Both the position numbers and the translations under genes were made by a program. A DNA stretch of 5,220 nucleotides from an uncultured Dialister sp. (GTDB lineage Bacteria; Bacillota; Negativicutes; Veillonellales; Dialisteraceae), in the NCBI GenBank assembly GCA_900545785.1, contig URAA01000100.1, positions 1 to 5,220 on the forward strand, read 5' to 3'. Below the pieces are notes generated by a model. It had not been told where the DNA came from and made no database searches. It was given only the letters and a program-made list of their open reading frames with translations. Positions within the stretch are counted from its first letter, which is position 1; each line of letters begins with the position of its first letter. Shown here in pieces: positions 1 through 5,220 of this stretch.

Positions 1-26
1 TTCCCTACACGACGCTCTTCCGATCT
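1..26 (+). other. Illumina TruSeq adapter remnant (artefact)
   Basis: The first 26 bases match the 3' end of the Illumina TruSeq read-1 adapter/primer, including its diagnostic ending GACGCTCTTCCGATCT. This is a library-construction sequence that was not trimmed before assembly, not genomic DNA. The native sequence begins at about position 27, inside the dGTPase gene. The match is exact over the stretch as I remember the adapter, and its position flush with the contig end is typical of such contamination. Confidence 0.97.
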
Positions 27-933
27 CGGCGAGGGGAATATTTCCTCCTGCCAGCTTTTTCTGTTTTTCCGGCAACTCTTCGGGATGTTTCATATACCAT
101 TCATAGAGCATGACCACCACGTCATGGCCTCTCTGCCTGTCGGGAATCAGCGCCTGTGACAAATACACTTCGTCAAACATGAACTGACGGAATTCCAAGA
201 GCGTTTCGTCTCCTTCACGGCTCATTTGAATGCTGTCTTTGTCCATGGAATTTGCCACCAGATCTTCCACCATGGCGGTGATCATCGACGAATGGGTAAC
301 GCCCAGCACTTTTCTTATCTTATCGGGGATTTGATTTGCCGAAATCAGTCCCATATTTTCCGCATCATCATAGTCATGGCAAAGATAAGCGATGCGATCG
401 GCGTATTTGATAAGGCTTCCTTCGAGTGTATGGGCTTTGAGCGATCCCGAATGATTGAGAATGCCGTCCCGCACTTCTTTTGTGAGGTTCAGCCCTTTTC
501 CGTCATTTTCCAAAGAGTCGACGATGCGCAGGCTCTGCTCGTTATGCTCAAAATGACCGCAGGCATCACGGAGAGCCTGCTCTCCCACATGGCCGAAAGG
601 GGTATGGCCCAGATCATGGCCCATGGCGATGGCTTCCACCAGATCTTCATTGAGGCGGAGCGCTCTTGCCATGGTTCGTCCGATTTGCGCCACTTCCAGC
701 GTGTGAGTCATGCGGGTGCGGTAATGATCCCCTTGGGGGGCAATATAGACCTGTGTCTTATGTTTCAGCCGGCGGAAAGAATTGCTGTGCAAAATGCGGT
801 CCCGATCTCTCTGGAAAGGCGTCCGCAGGGGATCTTCCTCTTCGGGCCTCATCCTTTTTGCTTCATCCGCAAAAGATGCTTTTTCACTCAGTATTTTTCT
901 TTCCACTTCTTCGTAACGCTCACGAATCGTCAT
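27..933 (-). CDS. dgt: dGTP triphosphohydrolase-like HD-domain protein, C-terminally truncated by contig end
   Basis: Predicted deoxynucleoside triphosphate triphosphohydrolase, a cytoplasmic metal-dependent enzyme that splits dGTP (and often other dNTPs) to deoxynucleoside and triphosphate and so tunes dNTP pools. The reading frame gives 302 native residues from ATG 931-933. The N-terminus carries the family signature RTPFQRDRDR (37-46) followed by FRRLKHKTQV (53-62). The HD metal ligands are visible as His77 (RMTHTLE), His106-Asp107 (GHDLGHTPFGH) and Asp179 (KYADRIAY). An SD site (AAGGGAG, 941-947) lies 7 nt before the ATG. Relatives in Firmicutes are roughly 330-345 residues, so about 30-40 C-terminal residues are missing. 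The frame stays open into the adapter at 1-26, so any residues called past Ala302 are artefactual. It is the third gene of a same-strand block; in many Firmicutes this gene lies just upstream of dnaG-rpoD, which would be off the contig (inference). The family is secure; exact dNTP preference cannot be read from sequence. Confidence 0.93.
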
Positions 934-940
934 CTTCTCA

Positions 941-964
941 CTCCCTTCTGACTTTATTGTACCA
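941..964 (-). promoter_or_regulatory. Candidate extended -10 promoter and SD site for the dGTPase gene
   Basis: On the minus strand the gap between the hydrolase stop and the dGTPase start contains TGGTACAAT (956-964), a TGn extended -10 element, with no good -35 at 16-18 nt upstream. Transcription from it would begin near 949, leaving a leader of about 16 nt that starts almost at the SD site (AGAAGGGAG, 941-949). It could give the dGTPase expression independent of the transporter operon. The motif is short and could be chance; the SD part is solid, the promoter part weak. Confidence 0.3.
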
Positions 965-973
965 TGAAATAAA

Positions 974-1918
974 TCAGCCCGTACTTGCTATGAAATTTTG
1001 CACCGCTTCCACATAGGCGCTTCTGTCCGTTCCGAGTTCCATCGTATGGCCCGCTTCGGGGAAAAGGACGAGTCTTTTATTCCTGCTCCCTGCAGCATCA
1101 AAAAGTTCTTCCGCCACTTTCGCAGGGACGAGGCTGTCTTTCTCCCCGTGAAGAAATAAGACGGGAGAAGTCATCTTTTTGGCGCTGTCCAAAGGATCGA
1201 TATCGGAGAGCCATTTCCCTTCATTTCCGTAAAGAGTCACCTGAAAGAAAGGATAAAGAAGATCCATCATATCGACCAGCATCGGATCTCCCGTGAATGC
1301 GGACAATTTATCTTCTCCCAATTTCATGAGATTTCCGTAAGAGCTGTCCGCCACATAAAATGCGACTTCTTTCCCTTTTTCCGTGCCGCCGTAAATGAGC
1401 GCCAATGCGGCACCGAGAGAAACGCCGTGGATGCCTTCTTTGGAAGCGGGCGTTCTTTCATGAATCCACGAACGCCATGCATCGATATCATCCGTTTCAT
1501 GAATGCCCCAGCTTGTTTGATCGCCGCCGCTTTCACCGTGGCCGCGAAGATCAATCATCAGCACGTGGAAACCCATATTTCTGTAAATTTCCGCATAAGG
1601 GAGCATCATGGAGCGGTTCTGATAAAGGCCGTGAAGAAGAATGACCGTGTCCGCCTCTCTTCGGCTGTCTTCTATATACGTACCGTGAAGCTCCGTCCCG
1701 TCTTTCGAGCGGATTGTGACGGGCTGCCAACCGTTCCGCCGCTCCTCTTCATGAATGGCAGAAAGCCTGCCTCTGTTGTCGGCAATGCCCAAAATGCGAT
1801 CCCACGGGGCATGAAAAAGGCGGTCATAAGCTATATGGGCGGCATAAAAGCCGAGCACCGTCGATAGCAGAATGACCGCAACAAGACAAAGCTTGATTCC
1901 TTTCCAAATGAATTTCAA
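974..1918 (-). CDS. Membrane-anchored alpha/beta hydrolase (S33/S9-like serine hydrolase)
   Basis: A 314-residue alpha/beta-hydrolase-fold enzyme, probably an esterase or peptidase-like serine hydrolase acting at the outer face of the cytoplasmic membrane. A basic start (MKFIWKGIK) followed by one hydrophobic helix (about 9-30) looks like an uncleaved signal anchor. The fold markers come in order: oxyanion-hole LLHG (94-97), DLRGHGESGG (123-132), nucleophile elbow GVSLG with Ser167 (165-169), acid Asp261 in HGEKDSLVP, and catalytic His291 in PEAGHTME. A full Ser-Asp-His triad is therefore present. The overall plan resembles B. subtilis YqkD-type proteins of about 305 residues. The start codon is TTG (1916-1918), chosen because AAGGAG (1924-1929) stands 5 nt ahead and the next internal Met is at residue 104. 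It begins 15 nt after the transporter stop, so co-translation with it is likely. Substrate unknown. Confidence 0.9.
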   Translation of the reverse strand: MKFIWKGIKLCLVAVILLSTVLGFYAAHIAYDRLFHAPWDRILGIADNRGRLSAIHEEERRNGWQPVTIRSKDGTELHGTYIEDSRREADTVILLHGLYQNRSMMLPYAEIYRNMGFHVLMIDLRGHGESGGDQTSWGIHETDDIDAWRSWIHERTPASKEGIHGVSLGAALALIYGGTEKGKEVAFYVADSSYGNLMKLGEDKLSAFTGDPMLVDMMDLLYPFFQVTLYGNEGKWLSDIDPLDSAKKMTSPVLFLHGEKDSLVPAKVAEELFDAAGSRNKRLVLFPEAGHTMELGTDRSAYVEAVQNFIASTG

Positions 1919-1929
1919 AATATCTCCTT
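1919..1929 (-). promoter_or_regulatory. SD site fixing the TTG start of the alpha/beta hydrolase
   Basis: The minus strand reads AAGGAG, a 5-nt spacer, then TTG. The site sits directly behind the TGA stop of the transporter (1934-1936), so ribosomes finishing the transporter could reinitiate here. It is the feature that decides in favour of the unusual TTG start over any downstream codon. Confidence 0.75.
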
Positions 1930-1933
1930 TTCC

Positions 1934-3130
1934 TCAGGCGGGATGAGTTCTCAAATGAAGCCAGACCGACGCTCCTGCCGCAAAGAAAGCAAATGCGGTC
2001 AGCCAGAAAACGGAAGCAAATCCGAGCGCCATGGCAAGGAAGCCGCTGCAGACGGGACCTGCCACGTTTCCGATGAGGGACACGCCGGAAACGACACCGA
2101 AAACGATGCTCCTCTTATCGGCGGGAACGGACTGAGCGATATAAGTATTGGCGATGGGCATGATGAATCCCATTCCGAAACCCGTAGCGGCGCGGAAAAA
2201 GCCGAGTCCCCAGATATTCGGCATGAGATACTGCATGATAAAGGTAAATCCTGCGAAAAAAATCGAACCGATGAGCAATTTTTTCATCGGAACATGGGCG
2301 GTGACATTTCCCACCGACAGAGAGCAGAGAGCACTCACACCGCCGGCAAGGAAAATAATGATCCCCACAATGGTGGCGATCATATCGGAATTACCGCCGA
2401 TCATGTCCCTGATATAAAGAGGAAGGACGGGGCCGATGCCGGTGATCCCGAAATTACAAAGAAATTGCAGGATGATCATGATGCGGATCAAAGGAATCCC
2501 TGCAAAATATTTCAATTCTTTCCATGCGGACTCCTTCTTTTCCTCCGTTTTTATCCTGATATCGGGCATGTACAACCGAGTGCCGATAAGGCATAAGACG
2601 GAAAGGACGCCGAAGAAAAGGAAGGGCATACGGTACCCGAAAGTATCTGCCACGAGACCGCCTAAGAGAGGGCCGAACATGATCCCCATGACAAGGGCGG
2701 CTTGGAAATAGCCGAGCATCCGCGACGTTTCTTCTTCAGGGGTCACCATGGTGACGACGGAAAGCCCGATGGGAACAAATCCGCCGAAAAGACCTTGGAA
2801 TATACGCAAGACGAGAATCTGCCACGGCGCCGTCGCGACACCGCAGAGAAAAACGGTCAGCATAACTGTAACGAGAACGATGGTCATGACAGTTTTCGGG
2901 CCTCTCTTTGCGGACTGGACCGACCAGAAAGGAGCACTGAAAGCGATCATGAAGGGGGTGACTCCGGAAATGAGGCCTGCCCAGAACGCCGCCTCTCCGC
3001 TGTCGTGTATACCGAGTTCACCCAGATAAAGAGGGAGAAATGCCAGCACGCCGATCATGGCAATTCCCGAACCGATCTGAATGGCGCACATCAAATAGAC
3101 GATGCGTTTCCAATTTTCCTGTACTGTCAT
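1934..3130 (-). CDS. MFS transporter, DHA1 multidrug-efflux type
   Basis: A 398-residue major facilitator protein of the 12-helix drug:H+ antiporter (DHA1) kind, expected in the cytoplasmic membrane. Hydrophobic segments occur throughout, with a hydrophilic charged middle loop at about 189-206 (DIRIKTEEKKESAWKEL) dividing the two six-helix halves. TM5 carries the antiporter motif C, seen as MGIMFGPLLGG (148-158). The TM2-TM3 loop, where motif A (GxLaDRxGRk) belongs, instead reads SVQSAKRGPK (70-79), lacking the usual Asp and second Arg. The start is ATG 3128-3130, preceded by AGAGGTGA (3136-3143) with a 5-nt spacer. A longer frame from TTG 3214 would run through the promoter and is rejected. 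It is the first gene of the minus-strand block, and its stop lies 15 nt from the hydrolase start. The substrate is not predictable; drug or metabolite export is an inference from the family. Confidence 0.9.
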   Translation of the reverse strand: MTVQENWKRIVYLMCAIQIGSGIAMIGVLAFLPLYLGELGIHDSGEAAFWAGLISGVTPFMIAFSAPFWSVQSAKRGPKTVMTIVLVTVMLTVFLCGVATAPWQILVLRIFQGLFGGFVPIGLSVVTMVTPEEETSRMLGYFQAALVMGIMFGPLLGGLVADTFGYRMPFLFFGVLSVLCLIGTRLYMPDIRIKTEEKKESAWKELKYFAGIPLIRIMIILQFLCNFGITGIGPVLPLYIRDMIGGNSDMIATIVGIIIFLAGGVSALCSLSVGNVTAHVPMKKLLIGSIFFAGFTFIMQYLMPNIWGLGFFRAATGFGMGFIMPIANTYIAQSVPADKRSIVFGVVSGVSLIGNVAGPVCSGFLAMALGFASVFWLTAFAFFAAGASVWLHLRTHPA

Positions 3131-3162
3131 TATTGTCACCTCTTTTATAAAAAATTTAAACC

Positions 3163-3175
3163 CGATTATCAATCG
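3163..3175 (-). repeat. Small inverted repeat in the 5' leader of the transporter mRNA
   Basis: CGATT-ATC-AATCG is a perfect 5-bp inverted repeat with a 3-nt centre. It lies 4-16 nt downstream of the predicted transcription start (about 3179). It could be a repressor half-site pair overlapping the initial transcribed region, or a weak RNA hairpin. Such short repeats are common by chance in a region of this size. Confidence 0.25.
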
Positions 3176-3185
3176 AGCACTTACA

Positions 3186-3214
3186 GTTATAATGGAAATA
3201 TAAAATAAAGTCAA
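3186..3214 (-). promoter_or_regulatory. Sigma-70-type promoter of the transporter-hydrolase(-dGTPase) operon
   Basis: On the minus strand, TTGACT (3209-3214) is followed by a 17-nt spacer and TATAAC (3186-3191). Each hexamer matches the vegetative consensus at five of six positions and the spacing is optimal. Upstream (about 3216-3248) the minus strand is rich in A-tracts, resembling an UP element. Transcription should begin near 3179, giving a leader of about 50 nt before the ATG at 3130. Confidence 0.75.
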
Positions 3215-3253
3215 ATGCTTTTTTCTATTTCTTTTTTATATCTTTCAAGCATT
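3214..3253. repeat. Inverted repeat arms flanking an A/T tract between divergent promoters
   Basis: AATGCTT (3214-3220) and AAGCATT (3247-3253) are exact 7-bp inverted copies with centres 33 bp apart, about three helical turns, enclosing a pyrimidine-rich (plus strand) A/T tract. The left arm touches the -35 of the leftward promoter; the right arm lies where a -35 for the rightward promoter would begin. This geometry would suit a shared regulator, but about one 7-bp inverted pair is expected by chance in 190 bp. Confidence 0.25.
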
Positions 3254-3273
3254 CCTCGTTTTGCGGAAATATT

Positions 3274-3282
3274 TGTTATAAT
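3274..3282 (+). promoter_or_regulatory. Extended -10 promoter of the flavin reductase-like gene
   Basis: TGTTATAAT is a TGn extended element joined to a perfect TATAAT (3277-3282). No convincing -35 stands 17 nt upstream (CCTCGT), which extended -10 promoters can do without. The predicted start is near 3289, leaving a leader of about 30 nt that contains the AGGAGG site. Confidence 0.7.
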
Positions 3283-3308
3283 ATAAAAGAAGATTAATCA
3301 TTTCTAAG

Positions 3309-3323
3309 AGGAGGAAGATGATG
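3309..3323 (+). promoter_or_regulatory. SD site choosing between two adjacent ATGs
   Basis: AGGAGG (3309-3314) precedes tandem ATG codons at 3318 and 3321. The second lies 6 nt from the SD, a good spacing; the first only 3 nt away. The second ATG is preferred, though the choice changes the protein by one Met only. Confidence 0.6.
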
Positions 3324-3839
3324 AATTTTATTGAAATCAAACCGGAAGAAGCGCCGTTCAATCCTTTCAGTGACTGGAGCAAGTATGTCCTTGTCACCGC
3401 AGGGACGGTGGAAAAATGCAACACTCTTCTTGTCACCTGGGGCGCTTTCGGCGTCATGTGGAGGAGAAAAACCGCCACCGTCTATATCCGTCAGAGCCGT
3501 TACACAAAAACCATTTTAGACAGTCAGGACTATTTCACCCTTTCCTGCCTGCCTGAAGAATACAAGCCGCAGATGAGCTATATGGGAAGACATTCGGGAC
3601 GGGACGAAGACAAATATAAAAATTCCGGCCTTCACCCCGTCGATCTGGACGGCGCTGCCGCCATCGAAGAAGCGGATCTTGTCTTCGTCTGCCGAAAAAT
3701 TTACACCCATGAAATGACGGAAGATCATTACACCGATCACGATGTCTACGAAGATCACAACAGCGGAAGGATGGCAGGAAACAATCACAGTCTTTACATG
3801 GGAGAAATCGTAAAAGTCTATCAGAAGCAAAAAGACTGA
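3321..3839 (+). CDS. Flavin reductase-like FMN-binding split-barrel protein
   Basis: A 172-residue cytoplasmic protein of the flavin reductase-like (flavoredoxin type, FMN-binding split barrel) family, expected to bind FMN and pass electrons from NAD(P)H or to a partner. Recognisable blocks are NTLLVTWGAFGVMW (34-47), the phosphate/isoalloxazine-contacting strand YIRQSRYTKTIL (55-66), YFTLSCLP (71-78) with a cysteine at 76, the loop SGRDEDKYKNSGL (92-104), and the closing strand HSLYMGEIVKVY (156-167), all in family order. Length agrees with the compact clostridial members. The stretch 127-146 is unusually rich in His, Asp and Tyr. It has its own promoter and a terminator 38 nt after the stop, so it is probably monocistronic. 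It is divergent from the transporter operon. The physiological partner (rubredoxin, reductive or redox-stress enzyme) is unknown; a direct flavin reductase role is an inference. Confidence 0.88.
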   Translation: MNFIEIKPEEAPFNPFSDWSKYVLVTAGTVEKCNTLLVTWGAFGVMWRRKTATVYIRQSRYTKTILDSQDYFTLSCLPEEYKPQMSYMGRHSGRDEDKYKNSGLHPVDLDGAAAIEEADLVFVCRKIYTHEMTEDHYTDHDVYEDHNSGRMAGNNHSLYMGEIVKVYQKQKD

Positions 3840-3877
3840 GAGGGAAATGATATACCCCGTTCGTTAAAGAAGAAATA

Positions 3878-3919
3878 AAAAGAGGCTTTCTGCCTGAACT
3901 GTGGCAGTGAGCCTCTTTT
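3878..3919 (+). terminator. Intrinsic terminator after the flavin reductase-like gene
   Basis: AAAAGAGGC (3878-3886) pairs with GCCTCTTTT (3911-3919) over 9 bp. After a 3x3 internal loop, CTGCC (3890-3894) pairs with GGCAG (3903-3907), capped by an 8-nt loop. The plus strand ends in TTTT. The minus-strand reading ends in TTTTTATTTCTT, an even better U-tract, so it may also stop leakage from the porin side. Confidence 0.8.
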
Positions 3920-4152
3920 GTCATATGCCCGTCGGAGCGGCGGTGAATCTCCTTACCCTGATGATCATTCTTTTTTAATTTTCTGCCCTCGGCAGCCTCT
4001 TTGATTGTTTGAGAGCCTTTTTGGGAGCCTATGGATCTCTTTCAGGGATTTTCTTTTCCGCCGCTTTTTAATCAGGTCTCCCCTATCTTGTTCAAGATGC
4101 CGGAAAATTCGACAGATACAGGAAATAAAGAGTTCTTCCTTTTTATGGCAAC
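3920..4152. other. Intergenic stretch between convergent genes, no gene seen
   Basis: These 233 bp separate two terminators. Open frames here are short or run through the 4153-4180 hairpin and lack a credible SD site. I see no tRNA-like cloverleaf and no strong promoter on either strand. There is one small hairpin, CTGCC-CTC-GGCAG (3983-3995), followed by CCTCTTTG. This resembles the inner stem and right arm of the 3878-3919 terminator and could be a decayed copy of it. Confidence 0.6.
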
Positions 4153-4180
4153 AAAAAAGACCTCTTTCGAGGTCTTTTTT
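4153..4180 (-). terminator. Bidirectional intrinsic terminator after the porin gene
   Basis: AAAAAAGACCTC (4153-4164) and GAGGTCTTTTTT (4169-4180) form a perfect 12-bp inverted repeat around a 4-nt loop, with six T residues on the 3' side in either direction. It lies 15 nt past the porin stop codon and also faces transcription arriving from the flavin reductase-like gene. Confidence 0.92.
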
Positions 4181-4195
4181 ATCCTGTCGGTTCTA

Positions 4196-5220
4196 TTAGA
4201 ACTTGTAGTTCAGGGATACTGCCCAGGTGTCTTCAGCTGTAGCATCATCATCATCTGCATCTACGGAGAATGCATATTCACCGTGGAGGTATACGTTCTT
4301 AGCCAGTGTTACATCAGCCAGAGCGTTCCAGTAGGTCATGTTGTTAACTGCAGTCTGTTTGAATACATCAAGTACGTCGGTGTTGTATCCTGAGCCGCCG
4401 AAGAATACATTTTTATCAACATCATTGTAAACTACGTCGATAGCAAAGGTGCCCGGTTTCTTCAGATCCATCTTGCCGAAGCCGATACCTGCGTTCCATG
4501 CCTGATCATAGTCGTCAGCATCGCTGTTCTTCCAGTATTCGCCGAATACGCGGATCTGATCGCCCAACGGAATAGTGAGGCCTGCGCCGTAGATTTCAGC
4601 ATCTTTTCCTTCTTTCATTGTCAGGTAGTTCAGGTCCAGTTTGAAGCCGTCAAAGTTTGCTTTACCTTTTGCATAGAATGCATCTTTGTTTGCATAACTA
4701 CCTGCATTGAACTGGCCGTAGCCTGCGATAACTGCAAATTTGCCGAGACCGAACTGTACCTGTGCACCGTCGAAGCCTTTGGAGCTGCCATAGAGCCAGC
4801 CGCCCTGGTTACCGAAGTTGTTGCCGTAACGGCCGAGGGTTACTGCTGCTGCATCGCCGAACTGATGTTTTACGTTGAGAACGTCCATAACTGTGTCAGC
4901 AGAATCTTTGTCTTTGAAGTTCATTTCGCTGGTGAGACGGCCGTTAACGGTGGTGCTTTCGTTAACCTGTGCTTTTACGCTGATTCTCATACGGCCGTTC
5001 CAAGAGTCCTGAGCTTCACCATTTTCAAGGGTGTTGTCTTTGGACTGGTAACGCATACGAGCATCGCCGGACCAGTAGAGGTTGCCGACTTTCTTTTCCA
5101 ATTTGGAAACGCGAACGCCCAGGTTAGCGAGTTCGTCAGCGTATTCGCCTGCGAGTCTTTCCAGAGTAGCTCTCTGTTCAGCGTTCAGCTGATCTTCACG
5201 AGCCATGAGACGAGCGATGA
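4196..5220 (-). CDS. ompM: SLH-domain outer-membrane porin (OmpM type), N-terminus beyond window
   Basis: C-terminal 340 residues of a large outer-membrane porin. The frame is open to the right edge, so the ATG at 5204-5206 is internal and not the start. The first visible residues (IARLMARE) fit the closing helix of an S-layer homology domain. Next comes a heptad-patterned coiled-coil segment ending NLGVRVSKLEKKVGNL, then a beta-barrel with alternating aromatic/polar strands from YWSGDARMRYQ onward. The last strand, WAVSLNYKF, ends in Phe before TAA, the signal for barrel assembly in the outer membrane. In Negativicutes such OmpM proteins bind decorated peptidoglycan through the SLH domain and so hold the outer membrane to the wall while forming a diffusion channel (family knowledge). 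About 80-90 residues (signal peptide and most of the SLH domain) are missing here. By eye its codon choice looks more biased than that of the other genes, as expected for an abundant protein. The symbol is a family label; paralogues are common. Confidence 0.9.
   Translation of the reverse strand, partial: IARLMAREDQLNAEQRATLERLAGEYADELANLGVRVSKLEKKVGNLYWSGDARMRYQSKDNTLENGEAQDSWNGRMRISVKAQVNESTTVNGRLTSEMNFKDKDSADTVMDVLNVKHQFGDAAAVTLGRYGNNFGNQGGWLYGSSKGFDGAQVQFGLGKFAVIAGYGQFNAGSYANKDAFYAKGKANFDGFKLDLNYLTMKEGKDAEIYGAGLTIPLGDQIRVFGEYWKNSDADDYDQAWNAGIGFGKMDLKKPGTFAIDVVYNDVDKNVFFGGSGYNTDVLDVFKQTAVNNMTYWNALADVTLAKNVYLHGEYAFSVDADDDDATAEDTWAVSLNYKF

Noticed and set aside
226..951. Long plus-strand open frame (241 codons)
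   Set aside because: It lies opposite the dGTPase gene, whose minus-strand frame contains all HD motifs. The plus product resembles no family and is rich in His, Cys and Phe, as antisense frames are.
1427..1867. Plus-strand frame of 146 codons opposite the hydrolase
   Set aside because: Antisense shadow of a gene with a complete catalytic triad; no SD site or family resemblance.
1943..2596. Plus-strand frame of 217 codons opposite the transporter
   Set aside because: Highly hydrophilic, low-complexity product, as expected from reading a membrane-protein gene antisense; the sense frame has clear MFS features.
2702..3208. Plus-strand frame of 168 codons
   Set aside because: Shadow of the transporter N-terminal half; runs through the transporter promoter.
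3131..3214. Longer transporter N-terminus from TTG at 3214
   Set aside because: This extension would overlap the predicted -35 and -10 and has no SD site. ATG 3130 has AGAGGTGA at proper spacing and starts a normal MFS N-terminus.
3535..3924. Minus-strand frame of 129 codons
   Set aside because: Antisense to the flavin reductase-like gene and crosses its terminator; the product is Cys/Arg-rich with no recognisable fold.
3983..3995. Hairpin CTGCC-CTC-GGCAG as an independent terminator
   Set aside because: No proper U-tract follows on either strand; only a 5-bp stem.
4031..4393. Plus-strand frame of 120 codons
   Set aside because: Passes through the perfect terminator hairpin at 4153-4180 and then antisense to the porin; no SD site.
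5204..5206. ATG as the porin start
   Set aside because: The frame stays open upstream to the window edge with SLH-like residues, no SD site is in place, and the protein would lack a signal peptide.
1..5220. Search for CRISPR arrays, tRNA/rRNA genes, insertion sequences, phage or toxin-antitoxin genes
   Set aside because: No repeated direct units, cloverleaf, transposase, terminal inverted repeat or small paired genes were seen on either strand.

Overview
The window looks like a chromosomal contig end from a diderm Firmicute (Negativicutes; a Veillonellaceae-type organism such as Dialister, Megasphaera or Veillonella, genus not resolvable by eye). The main argument is the right-hand gene. It encodes a beta-barrel porin with the tail of an SLH-type helix, a coiled-coil linker and a C-terminal phenylalanine, which is the layout of the OmpM porins that tie the outer membrane to the cell wall in Negativicutes. 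The other genes use Gram-positive-style strong Shine-Dalgarno sites and have moderate GC, which fits.

Layout. Positions 1-26 are not biological: they match the 3' end of the Illumina TruSeq read-1 adapter, so the native sequence starts near 27. A three-gene block follows on the minus strand, transcribed from about 3179 leftwards. It holds a 12-TM MFS drug-efflux-type transporter (1934-3130), a membrane-anchored alpha/beta hydrolase with a TTG start (974-1918, 15 nt gap), and an HD-domain dGTPase whose C-terminus is cut off by the contig end (27-933, 40 nt gap). The short gaps and a good sigma-70-type promoter (TTGACT-17-TATAAC) ahead of the transporter suggest an operon. The dGTPase may also have a promoter of its own.

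A 190-bp divergent intergenic region (3131-3320) separates this operon from a plus-strand gene for a small flavin-reductase-like FMN-binding protein (3321-3839). That gene has an extended -10 promoter and a strong SD site, and ends in a hairpin terminator. After about 230 bp with no recognisable gene comes a near-perfect bidirectional terminator (4153-4180). The convergent minus-strand porin gene follows (4196-5220); its signal peptide and most of its SLH domain lie beyond the right edge.

I see no rRNA, tRNA, CRISPR, insertion sequence, phage gene or defence system, and nothing that makes a convincing new biological system. The items most worth a second look are the adapter contamination and its effect on the dGTPase annotation, the degenerate motif A of the transporter, and the symmetric element between the two divergent promoters.
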